This document shows, one piece after another, positions 1-6,071 of a stretch of 18,285 nt of DNA. Both the position numbers and the translations under genes were made by a program. The notes below the pieces were generated by a model. The model did no database searches, was not told the DNA's origin, and saw only the letters and a program-made list of their open reading frames with translations. Numbering within the stretch: the first letter of the stretch is position 1; the number at the start of each line of letters is the position of its first letter. This stretch comes from an uncultured Collinsella sp. (GTDB taxonomy: Bacteria > Actinomycetota > Coriobacteriia > Coriobacteriales > Coriobacteriaceae): the NCBI GenBank assembly GCA_902496455.1, contig CABVAY010000038.1, positions 1-18,285 on the forward strand, read 5' to 3'.

Positions 1-83
1 TCCGCAGGAGCAGGAAAGACGGGCCTCATGCGCGAGGACGTTTTCAAAACCAATCCCGGCCCCGACCGGACAGACCACAAACG
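1..83. other. window edge, no gene assigned
   Basis: This is the stretch downstream of the ATPase stop codon. I see no credible coding frame that starts or ends here and no hairpin with a T-run that would serve as a terminator for the ATPase gene. The operon may continue beyond the window edge. Confidence 0.4.
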
Positions 84-2036
84 CTACAGGTTCTTGACAC
101 CCATCGCGCGCATGGCGTTCAGGATGGCGATGATCGCCACGCCTACGTCGCCGAACACGGCAAGCCACATGTTGGCGATGCCCAGCGCTGCCAGTACAAG
201 GATCAGCAACTTAATGCCCAGCGCAAAGATGATGTTCTGCCAAACAATCGACATGGTCTTGCGCGCCACGCGGATCGCGCGGGAGATGTTGGACGGTTTG
301 TCGTCCATGAGCACCACGTCGGCGGCCTCAATCGCGGCGTCGGAACCCATAGCGCCCATGGCAATGCCAACGTCTGCGCGGGTGAGCACGGGCGCATCGT
401 TAATGCCGTCGCCGACAAAGGCGAGCTTGCCCTTGCCCGATTCGGCTGCCAGCAATGCCTCGACGCGCTCGACCTTGTCGCCCGGCAGCAGCTGCGCGTG
501 GAACTCGTCGAGCCCCAGCTGCTTGGCCACCGCAGCAGCCACTTCCTCGCGGTCGCCCGTGAGCATGACGGTGCGCTTGACGCCGGCGGCGTGCAGGTCG
601 CGGATCGTCTGCTCGGCGTCGGCCTTTATGGTGTCGGCAATTACAATGTGGCCGGCATAGATGCCATCGACTAGCACGTGGAGGATGGTGCCGACGACCT
701 CGCAATCGGGCGCTTTGACTCCGGCCGCGGCGAGCATCTTGGCATTGCCGACGACGACGTGCTTGCCGTCGATGGTTGCCGTCACGCCGTGGCCCGCGTC
801 GTTGGCGGAGTTGCTAACGCGCTTGGGGTCGACCACGCCCTGGTAGGCGACACGTACGGAGTGCGCGATGGGGTGATCGGAGAACGACTCAGCAAGGGCT
901 GCGACTTCGAGCAGCGACTGCTCGGTATAGCCGGCCTCGGGGTGTACCGCAACCACCGAGAACGTGCCGTTGGTGAGCGTGCCGGTCTTGTCAAAGACGA
1001 CGGTGTCCACGTCGGCGAGCGTCTCGAGGTAGTTGGAGCCCTTGATGAGAACGCCCAGCTTGGAGGCGCCGCCAATGCCGCCAAAGAAGCTGAGCGGGAC
1101 GCTGATCACCAACGCGCACGGGCAGCTGACGACCAGGAAAGTCAGGCCGCGCAGGATCCAGTCGGACCAGGCGCCGGTGATTAGGCCGCCGCCGAGCGCG
1201 AGCACCGCGGCCGCGCCGGTGACGGCGGGCGTGTAGACGCGGGCAAAGCGCGTGATGAAGTTCTCGGTACGCGCCTTCTTTTCGCTGGCGTTTTCTACGA
1301 GCTCCAGGACGCGCGCGACAGTGGACTCGCCAAATGGCTTGGTGGTGCGCACGTGGATGAGCCCCGTCATGTTGATGCAGCCGCTGATGATATCGTCGCC
1401 GGACTTGGCGGGGCGGGGGACCGACTCACCGGTAAGGGCGGCGGTGTCGAGCTGGGTTTCGCCCTCGACGATGACGCCGTCGATAGGCACGCGCTCACCG
1501 GGCTTGACCACGATCACGGTGCCGACGGCGATGTCATCGGGGAAGACCTGCTCGAGTGTGCCGTCGGGCTGCTCGACGTTAGCGTAGTCGGGCGCGATGT
1601 CCATCATGGCACTGATCGACTTGCGGCTCTTGCCCACGGCGTACGCCTGAAACAGCTCGCCGACCTGGTAGAACAGCATGACGGCGGCGCCTTCGGCCAT
1701 GTGCGGGTCGGTATCGGGGAAGAGCACCATGGCAAACGCGCCGATGGTCGCGACGGCCATGAGGAAGCTCTCGTCGAAGGCCTTGCCGCGGCGGATGTTA
1801 TTGAATGCCTTTTGCAGTACGTCGTAGCCGGCAATCAAAAACGGCACGAGGAACAGCACAAAGCTGGCGTAGATGTCGCCCGGGGTGCCGAATGCGGCGG
1901 TAAGGGTGCCGAACTCATCGAGGGCGTACACCACGGCAAAAATGCCCAGCGCTACCAGGATGCGGTTGCGCTTATGCTCGAGTGATTCTTTTTTCTTGCG
2001 CTTCTTCTTTTTCTTTTTGGGGTCGGCGGTGGCCAT
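84..2036 (-). CDS. P1B-type heavy-metal ATPase (Zn/Cd/Pb exporter), lacking its own HMA domain
   Basis: This 650-residue integral membrane ATPase probably exports Zn2+, Cd2+ or Pb2+ from the cytoplasm. Visible signatures are the actuator TGES (202-205), the transmembrane metal site SCPC (304-307), the phosphorylation motif DKTGT with D349, SDHP (386-389) in the nucleotide-binding domain and GDGIND (542-547). K609 and D630 in the last two membrane helices match the Lys/Asp pair of ZntA-type (P1B-2) pumps, which separates it from copper pumps. The N-terminus has no CxxC domain; instead residues 7-16 are almost all Lys/Arg. The frame stays open upstream to 2219, but I start it at 2036 because GGGAGG lies 9-10 bases before this ATG and the longer form would overlap the HMA gene. 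It follows that gene by 100 bp, a gap that holds an operator-like palindrome. Confidence 0.95.
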   Translation of the reverse strand: MATADPKKKKKKRKKKESLEHKRNRILVALGIFAVVYALDEFGTLTAAFGTPGDIYASFVLFLVPFLIAGYDVLQKAFNNIRRGKAFDESFLMAVATIGAFAMVLFPDTDPHMAEGAAVMLFYQVGELFQAYAVGKSRKSISAMMDIAPDYANVEQPDGTLEQVFPDDIAVGTVIVVKPGERVPIDGVIVEGETQLDTAALTGESVPRPAKSGDDIISGCINMTGLIHVRTTKPFGESTVARVLELVENASEKKARTENFITRFARVYTPAVTGAAAVLALGGGLITGAWSDWILRGLTFLVVSCPCALVISVPLSFFGGIGGASKLGVLIKGSNYLETLADVDTVVFDKTGTLTNGTFSVVAVHPEAGYTEQSLLEVAALAESFSDHPIAHSVRVAYQGVVDPKRVSNSANDAGHGVTATIDGKHVVVGNAKMLAAAGVKAPDCEVVGTILHVLVDGIYAGHIVIADTIKADAEQTIRDLHAAGVKRTVMLTGDREEVAAAVAKQLGLDEFHAQLLPGDKVERVEALLAAESGKGKLAFVGDGINDAPVLTRADVGIAMGAMGSDAAIEAADVVLMDDKPSNISRAIRVARKTMSIVWQNIIFALGIKLLILVLAALGIANMWLAVFGDVGVAIIAILNAMRAMGVKNL

Positions 2037-2059
2037 GACTCGTATCCTCCCATTTGAAT

Positions 2060-2079
2060 GAATGAACACTCGCTCATAT
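2060..2079 (-). promoter_or_regulatory. third, diverged ArsR-type operator upstream of the ATPase gene
   Basis: GAATGAACACTCGCTCATAT matches 17 of 20 bases of the perfect operator copy at 2798-2817. The core ATGA-N8-TCAT dyad is intact; mismatches are at the two outer bases and one spacer base. It lies 24 bp before the ATPase start codon, so the pump may have its own metal-controlled promoter in addition to read-through from arsR. A weak -10-like ATTATA lies just upstream of or within it on the minus strand. Confidence 0.6.
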
Positions 2080-2092
2080 AATTTCGCGAGCA

Positions 2093-2115
2093 AAGGCCGC
2101 GGCAAGCGCGGCCTT
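2093..2115. other. GC-rich hairpin between the HMA and ATPase genes
   Basis: AAGGCCGC (2093-2100) and GCGGCCTT (2108-2115) form a perfect 8-bp stem around a 7-base loop. No T-run follows on either strand, so it is not a standard intrinsic terminator. It may protect the upstream transcript end or set the relative amounts of HMA protein and ATPase. Confidence 0.5.
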
Positions 2116-2136
2116 GCAGGTTGGCGTAAACCTGGG

Positions 2137-2355
2137 TTAGAGAATGATCTCGCAGTCCGGCTCGGCGTCGGCCGTAAACTCAACAACGCGGTTGAGCACC
2201 TCGTCGAACTCAGCATCATCGGCCTCGAGCGTCAGCTTCTGGGTCATAAAGTTGACGGACACGGATTTGACGCCCTCGAGCTTGGCCAGCTCGTCCTGAA
2301 GCTCGCGCGCACAGTTGGCGCAATCGATCTCATCGAGCTTGTACTGCTTTTTCAT
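2137..2355 (-). CDS. free-standing HMA-domain metal-binding protein / metallochaperone
   Basis: This 72-residue protein is one ferredoxin-like heavy-metal-associated domain. The binding loop is IDCANC (residues 10-15, C12 and C15), with an Asp directly before the first Cys, as in the N-terminal domains of Zn/Cd/Pb ATPases rather than the MxCxxC of copper chaperones. It probably delivers metal to, or regulates, the ATPase encoded next, which lacks this domain. The C-terminal tail (DAEPDCEIIL) adds acidic residues and a third Cys. AAAGGA sits 7 bases before the ATG. It lies 62 bp after arsR and probably shares its transcript. Confidence 0.88.
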   Translation of the reverse strand: MKKQYKLDEIDCANCARELQDELAKLEGVKSVSVNFMTQKLTLEADDAEFDEVLNRVVEFTADAEPDCEIIL

Positions 2356-2417
2356 GGTGGGTTCCTTTCCCGTTTTTGCGGCTTGGGTGCAGGCCGCGCT
2401 GGTACCGTGGTTGGTTG

Positions 2418-2783
2418 CTATTCGCAGATATGGCTCATGCCCTGGTTGAGCATGGTGTAGACGTGGTCGTCGGCGAGCGAGTAGAGGATATTGCGCCCGT
2501 CGCGCCGGAATTTAACCAGGTGCGACTGCTTGAGTGTGCGCAGCTGGTGCGACACCGCGGACTGCGAGGTTTCGGTCGCTTCGGCGATGTCTGCCACGCA
2601 GAGCTCGCGGCCCATGAGGGCGTAAAGGATCTTGATACGCGTGGTGTCGCTGAAGACCTTGAACAGGTCGGCTAGGTCGTACAGCAACTCCTCGTCGGGC
2701 AGGTCCTCGGGCGAGCAGGTGGTGGGGACAACGGTGTCGACGGCTTCGTTGCCGCATTTTGTTTCATCAGCGTGGTCGCTCAT
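2418..2783 (-). CDS. ArsR/SmtB-family metal-sensing repressor
   Basis: This 121-residue winged-helix repressor probably senses Zn or Cd and releases the operators upstream. The recognition helix region is TSQSAVSHQLRTLKQ (72-86), followed by a beta wing at about 91-101. The C-terminal helix carries D105, H107, H118 and E121, which fit the alpha-5 metal-site pattern DxHx10HxxE of SmtB/CzrA exactly. A second possible site is C62 in ELCVADIAE together with N-terminal C10 and C23, resembling the alpha-3N site of CadC/ZiaR. AAAGGA lies 7 bases before the ATG. It is the first gene of the arsR-HMA-ATPase group and is likely autoregulated, since two operator palindromes lie in its promoter and leader. 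Confidence 0.93.
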   Translation of the reverse strand: MSDHADETKCGNEAVDTVVPTTCSPEDLPDEELLYDLADLFKVFSDTTRIKILYALMGRELCVADIAEATETSQSAVSHQLRTLKQSHLVKFRRDGRNILYSLADDHVYTMLNQGMSHICE

Positions 2784-2797
2784 TGCAACATCCTTTC

Positions 2798-2817
2798 ATA
2801 TGAACATTCGCTCATAT
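2798..2817 (-). promoter_or_regulatory. ArsR-type operator O2 (leader-proximal)
   Basis: ATATGAACATTCGCTCATAT is a perfect 6-bp dyad (ATATGA / TCATAT) with an 8-base spacer. It lies just downstream of the predicted arsR transcription start and 14 bp before the start codon. Its reverse complement differs by one base from the operator at 2833-2852, so the two sites are near-identical and oppositely oriented. Confidence 0.8.
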
Positions 2818-2829
2818 AAATTACTTCCG

Positions 2830-2857
2830 AGTATATGAGCGCATGTTCATATGTCAA
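2830..2857 (-). promoter_or_regulatory. arsR promoter with operator O1 between -35 and -10
   Basis: Read on the minus strand, TTGACA (2852-2857) and TATACT (2830-2835) are separated by 16 bases, a near-consensus sigma-70-type promoter. The spacer is filled by a perfect dyad at 2833-2852, ATATGA-N8-TCATAT, so a bound repressor would block RNA polymerase directly. This is the strongest promoter in the window. Confidence 0.82.
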
Positions 2858-2932
2858 TACAATTCGAGATATTTTCGACGATTGCTTGAGCCCGCAACAA
2901 GTTTTTTGCGGCTATGGATACGTTGGCGTGGT

Positions 2933-2961
2933 GCTCACCAACAAAAATCGAGTTGCGCGGT
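2933..2961 (-). repeat. 29-bp repeat, copy A (inverted orientation)
   Basis: On the minus strand this copy begins ACCGCGCAACTCGA and ends TGTTGGTGAGC. It matches copy B at 24 of 29 positions. Four of the five differences are a central TTTT where copy B has AAAA. Confidence 0.75.
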
Positions 2962-3126
2962 CGTAGCGACTGCAAGGACGCCTTTAAGAAGCGCAAGCCT
3001 GTTTGCTTTTGATACTTAATATGTCGATTTCTGTGAGAATCAGTTCATTCCTCGGCTTATCGTGCTCGTGATTTTCAAAATTTAGATTTGGGCGGCTAGT
3101 GTCGCGTTGATCTGAGCTTGATAACA

Positions 3127-3155
3127 ACCGCGCAACTCGAAAAATGTTGGTGGGC
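3127..3155 (+). repeat. 29-bp repeat, copy B (downstream of the nuclease-like gene)
   Basis: This copy starts ACCGCGCAACTCGA, continues AAAA and ends TGTTGGTGGGC. It lies 16 bp beyond the stop codon of the nuclease-like gene. It is a direct repeat of copy C on the other side of that gene and an inverted repeat of copy A. Confidence 0.8.
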
Positions 3156-3171
3156 TAGTGCGGCACACCAC

Positions 3172-4380
3172 TCAGAACAACATCACTTCGATTAAGTCGG
3201 CGATCATGTCGTCTTCCGTGCGGGTTTCGTCATCTAACGCTTGCGTGCTGTTCTTGCCAACTTCATTGAGCTCTTCGGCAAGTTCTGCGACATGCTGCAT
3301 GTCATCGGGTTCGGGGACATCGTTGATGCTTGGGTCGTCGACCTGTGGGTACTGGCTTGCAATCTCGCGCTGGGTGCTCGCCGCCTCTTCGCGTTCTGCG
3401 AGGACTCGGCGACCGTATTCGTAGTACCGTCTTAGGACGAACTGCCGGAGGTCTTCCTGAAGGACAGGGAAGTTGTCAGGAAGGCGACCGGGCCATATCT
3501 TTTCGCGAATTCGAATCGCTTCCATAATTCGCCTAAAGGCGGATTGTTTAAAAAACGAATGACGGCTGGCGGTGATAACGGCATAGCCCATGTTCCGAAG
3601 CGTGTTGCGGCGTTCCTCGTCAATTGATTGCTGCTCGGGCTCGTCGTGGTAAAAACCGTTGTACTCGATGTCGGTCATCGAGTTCTCGAGCAGCGCATCG
3701 AGGTAGAAAACCGTCCGTCGCGTTAGAGCGGCGTATCTTTTGGGGACTGGGATCGGGTAATCCGTTTTGATAGCGCGTATGGCTAGACCACCCATTGACT
3801 TGGGCATTGTCAGCATCATGACAAACGCTGTTTCGAGTGGGGAGCGACAGCCTTCGCGTACATAAGAAAGTGCCTTAAGGGCTTTATTGGATCCACGATA
3901 CCCCGATGCTTCTGAAAAGAAGGCTCTGAGCTCCTCAACGCTGGTTAGGGCCGGGCGCTCGCGATATTGAGTTTCGTCGGACGTTTCAAGCGCGTAGGAG
4001 CCGCAGATTTCAAAGTAATACTCAACGAGCTCCGAAAGGTTGAGGTCGGCTGTTGCTTCTAACGCGCACAGCTTGATATCGACGATGTAGACGTTCGGCT
4101 CGAGTTCTAGGTAGCTTTCTGCATCAAACGTATAGCGCGTGCAGTGGCAGATGCAGCCCTTGCGGTGCCTTTTGGCATTATTGGAAAACGTCAGCACATG
4201 GATACGTTCAGAATCGACATTCTTTCTGTTGAGCCATGCTCGTGCCGCTTCCAGGTCGGACGTGGTCGGCGCAGACACCCTGATCTTTTCCATAGGTATG
4301 GGACCGGTCGCGTAGCTTGCGAGCGAGTTGGCTGTTTGGTATACAGCGCGTGCCGTGGTATGTGACAGAATGATTCCCAT
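3172..4380 (-). CDS. hypothetical protein with a Vsr/DUF559-like PD-(D/E)XK nuclease domain
   Basis: This 402-residue protein has no name I recognise. Residues about 180-275 look like the Vsr/DUF559 endonuclease fold: SPLETAF with E183, YLDALL with D228, DIEYNGFYHD with E239 and H245, then D254 and R257 before LRNMGYAVITAS. The N-terminal half has a clustered CICHC (76-80) and a segment at about 94-130 (NVYIVDI...LVEYYFEICGSYAL) that faintly recalls the C-terminal part of AbiEi-type antitoxin folds; that link is a guess. The last 75 residues are acidic and probably helical. I start it at MGIILSHTTA (4380), where recognisable protein sequence begins; the frame is open to an ATG at 4602, but neither start has a good ribosome-binding site. 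Base composition is lower in GC than its neighbours, and repeats flank it, suggesting transfer. Confidence 0.7.
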   Translation of the reverse strand: MGIILSHTTARAVYQTANSLASYATGPIPMEKIRVSAPTTSDLEAARAWLNRKNVDSERIHVLTFSNNAKRHRKGCICHCTRYTFDAESYLELEPNVYIVDIKLCALEATADLNLSELVEYYFEICGSYALETSDETQYRERPALTSVEELRAFFSEASGYRGSNKALKALSYVREGCRSPLETAFVMMLTMPKSMGGLAIRAIKTDYPIPVPKRYAALTRRTVFYLDALLENSMTDIEYNGFYHDEPEQQSIDEERRNTLRNMGYAVITASRHSFFKQSAFRRIMEAIRIREKIWPGRLPDNFPVLQEDLRQFVLRRYYEYGRRVLAEREEAASTQREIASQYPQVDDPSINDVPEPDDMQHVAELAEELNEVGKNSTQALDDETRTEDDMIADLIEVMLF

Positions 4381-4412
4381 ACGCGCATGATGGCATAGCG
4401 GACGCCGCATAC

Positions 4413-4428
4413 GCCCGAAACTTCGGGC
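4413..4428. repeat. perfect short palindrome before the nuclease-like gene
   Basis: GCCCGAAACTTCGGGC forms a 7-bp stem with a 2-base centre. It lies about 33 bp before the preferred start codon at 4380. As DNA it could be an operator; as RNA, with so small a loop, it would form a shorter hairpin. It supports reading this stretch as a leader rather than protein-coding, but weakly. Confidence 0.45.
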
Positions 4429-4754
4429 AACGGTATTGGGGCGCGGCTTATCTTCTGCGAACGGTGGGTTTTTGAGCTGTCGTATTGAGGGAGCAGCTTT
4501 GGCTGGGGAGGTTTCTGCCGGCTGCCCCTTTTTGATGAACTTTAGTTGCGGATTCGTAGCTTCTAAGCGTTTTTGCCGACCGCTCAGATGCCTCACCAAC
4601 ATAATTTGAGTTATTCGGCCTTATCCTATACAAATGGTGCGATCGCAACGTCCTATTCGAATTGATTCAGGTAGATTTATGGGGCTTGGTTGCGAAATTA
4701 AGGCGATTTTAGCTTCGATTGCGGTTCAAGGGGCCTTGACTAGTGGTTCAGCTG

Positions 4755-4783
4755 GCCGAACAACTCGAAAAATGTAGGTGGGC
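4755..4783 (+). repeat. 29-bp repeat, copy C (upstream of the nuclease-like gene)
   Basis: It matches copy B at 25 of 29 positions, including the core CAACTCGAAAAATGT followed, after one differing base, by GGTGGGC (22 of 23 bases). Copies B and C are in the same orientation and bracket the nuclease-like gene at a distance of about 1.6 kb. Confidence 0.8.
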
Positions 4784-4829
4784 CAACCTGCCGACTATGT
4801 GAAGCACGCGTATTTGCTCGTTTTGATGA

Positions 4830-4865
4830 AAACTAGGGTGCAGCCATAAGGCTGCGCCCTAGTTT
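4830..4865 (-). terminator. intrinsic terminator of the exonuclease gene
   Basis: A 16-bp stem (4830-4845 with 4850-4865) with one G-T pair closes on an ATAA loop. On the minus strand it ends in ...CTAGTTTT, giving a short T-run. It lies 65 bp after the exonuclease stop codon and also separates that gene from the repeat-flanked region. Confidence 0.8.
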
Positions 4866-4930
4866 ACTGCGTGTCGGTGTGCCCAGACGGATTGCGCTGT
4901 GCCTGGCAGGCGCTCCCGCAGATGGATCGG

Positions 4931-5899
4931 TTATTTCGCGAATAGGTTCTTGAGGTTGAACTCGGCCTGAACCGTGCGGAGCATGAGGTCGGTGTCGTCG
5001 AGGCCCAGGTGCTGCTCGTTGGCATCGGCGGCGAGGGTGCCACGGCGGCGCGCCCAGTTCTCGAGCGCGGCGGGCGCGGATTCGCGGGGGAGCGAGCGGA
5101 CGTCGGCATCCAGGCTGCGGCAGATCTGGCGCGAGTCGATGACGATGATCTTGCCGGCGCGGCGTGCCTCGGCGTAACCGTCCAGGTGGATCTTGAACCA
5201 ACTGTCCTCAAAGGCGGCGTTGTGCGCCATGTACGGGTACTTCTTCATAAGCTTGAGCAGCTGCTTCTGCAGTTCCTTGTTCTCGCGGAACGGCTTTTTG
5301 CCGTCGATGTCGTCCCAGGTGATGTGGTGGATATTCGACAACGGCACATCCTCGCCGCGGTAGATATCGGGCAGGCCGCAGTAGTGTGCCTCGGCGTCGT
5401 GCGGGACGGCGTCGCTGGTGAGCTCCATGATTTCCCAACCCACATTGATGATATAACCGCGCTCGGGTGCACGGCCGGTGGTCTCGATGTCGATACCGAG
5501 CACGGTGCCCTGGATGGGCTTGCGGGCGTAGGCCACGCCGAGCGCGTCGCGGTCGCCGCGGATCTCGCGCATGACCGACGCGGCGGTGCGCTTTTGCATC
5601 TTACCGATGGCGGTGCAGGTGTCGGCATCGGACAGGCCGCGCGAAAGCGTCGCGGGCGTCACGTTGCGCAGGCGCGCCTCGCCAATCTGGTCGCACAGGT
5701 CGCGGTTGCGGTCAGCCAGGTCGCGCACGGTGGCAAAGTCGAAGCTGGGGTCGCCCTCGGCGGTAAAGTACTCGGTTTCGAGCACCTTAAGGGCCTCCTC
5801 GCCCTTCTGGCGCTCGGACTCCATGGCGCCGTGATCGCCATAGATAAACATGGGGATAAACGGCTGACGCTCGTATTCGAGTGCTTGTGAAACGTTCAT
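4931..5899 (-). CDS. DnaQ-like DEDDh 3'-5' exonuclease family protein
   Basis: This 322-residue protein carries a ribonuclease H-fold exonuclease domain from about residue 132. ExoI is LGIDIETTG with D137 and E139; ExoII is AHNAAFEDSWF around 225-235 (N227, with E231/D232); ExoIII is HLGLDD with H297 and D302, which makes it the DEDDh type. The product is therefore a cytoplasmic 3'-5' exonuclease acting on DNA or RNA; the sequence does not say which. The first 130 residues are charged, mostly helical and not recognised, so it is not a plain polymerase III epsilon subunit. AAGGAG lies 7 bases before the ATG. It is a single-gene unit, transcribed away from the exporter gene, and ends at a clear terminator. 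Confidence 0.88.
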   Translation of the reverse strand: MNVSQALEYERQPFIPMFIYGDHGAMESERQKGEEALKVLETEYFTAEGDPSFDFATVRDLADRNRDLCDQIGEARLRNVTPATLSRGLSDADTCTAIGKMQKRTAASVMREIRGDRDALGVAYARKPIQGTVLGIDIETTGRAPERGYIINVGWEIMELTSDAVPHDAEAHYCGLPDIYRGEDVPLSNIHHITWDDIDGKKPFRENKELQKQLLKLMKKYPYMAHNAAFEDSWFKIHLDGYAEARRAGKIIVIDSRQICRSLDADVRSLPRESAPAALENWARRRGTLAADANEQHLGLDDTDLMLRTVQAEFNLKNLFAK

Positions 5900-5960
5900 A
5901 TAACTGCTCCTTGGACGGGCCGCACCGCGCGGCTCGGGTTCATTGAGATGTGGCGAGATG

Positions 5961-6022
5961 ATAGTTTACCATGGGCAACTATTGGCATCGCGCCTAGGAC
6001 AACTACAATACCCTAGTTGACC
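5961..6022. promoter_or_regulatory. cluster of four CAACTA-type half-sites in the divergent intergenic region
   Basis: Four copies of a 9-bp half-site with consensus GGnCAACTA lie here: TAGTTTACC (5962-5970, reverse, one base off), GGGCAACTA (5973-5981), GGACAACTA (5997-6005) and TAGTTGACC (6014-6022, reverse). The first two form a near-palindrome, ATAGTT-N10-AACTAT, with CCATGG at its centre. The same-strand copies are 24 bp apart, close to two helical turns. They are well placed to control both the exonuclease and the exporter. Confidence 0.6.
5982..6009 (+). promoter_or_regulatory. candidate promoter of the exporter gene
   Basis: TTGGCA (5982-5987) and TACAAT (6004-6009) are separated by 16 bases. 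The -10 lies inside the first of two 16-bp tandem repeats, CTAGGACnnnTACAAT at 5994-6009 and 6024-6039. A second TACAAT at 6034-6039 has no good -35. The leader would be about 55 bases. Confidence 0.5.
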
Positions 6023-6071
6023 GCTAGGACTTTTACAATGCTGCCGAAAGACATGAAAGGTTCCATCCGTC

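Larger units (their letters stand above)
2858..3171. other. intergenic stretch of about 310 bp holding an inverted repeat pair
   Basis: No credible gene is visible. The stretch is more AT-rich than the flanking operons. Its main structure is a 29-bp sequence at 2933-2961 that recurs inverted at 3127-3155, enclosing 165 bp. A small CCGCAA/TTGCGG hairpin lies near 2891-2911. No transposase or RNA gene was recognised. Confidence 0.5.
4381..4829. other. long leader/intergenic stretch upstream of the nuclease-like gene
   Basis: Part of this stretch (4381-4602) may be coding if the nuclease-like gene uses its farthest ATG. Otherwise it is non-coding. It holds a 16-bp palindrome at 4413-4428 and repeat copy C at 4755-4783. 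No further gene is convincing; several short overlapping open frames exist but none has a ribosome-binding site or recognisable protein. Confidence 0.4.

Noticed and set aside
2037..2219. Upstream extension of the ATPase frame
   Set aside because: It would overlap the HMA gene, encodes no domain, and a good ribosome site precedes the ATG at 2036.
2933..4783. CRISPR-like reading of the three 29-bp repeats
   Set aside because: Spacing is irregular (165 bp and about 1.6 kb), orientation differs between copies, and no cas gene is present.
5009..5890. A 293-codon plus-strand open frame opposite the exonuclease
   Set aside because: The minus strand carries an intact DEDDh exonuclease with a good ribosome site; the opposite frame is low-complexity.
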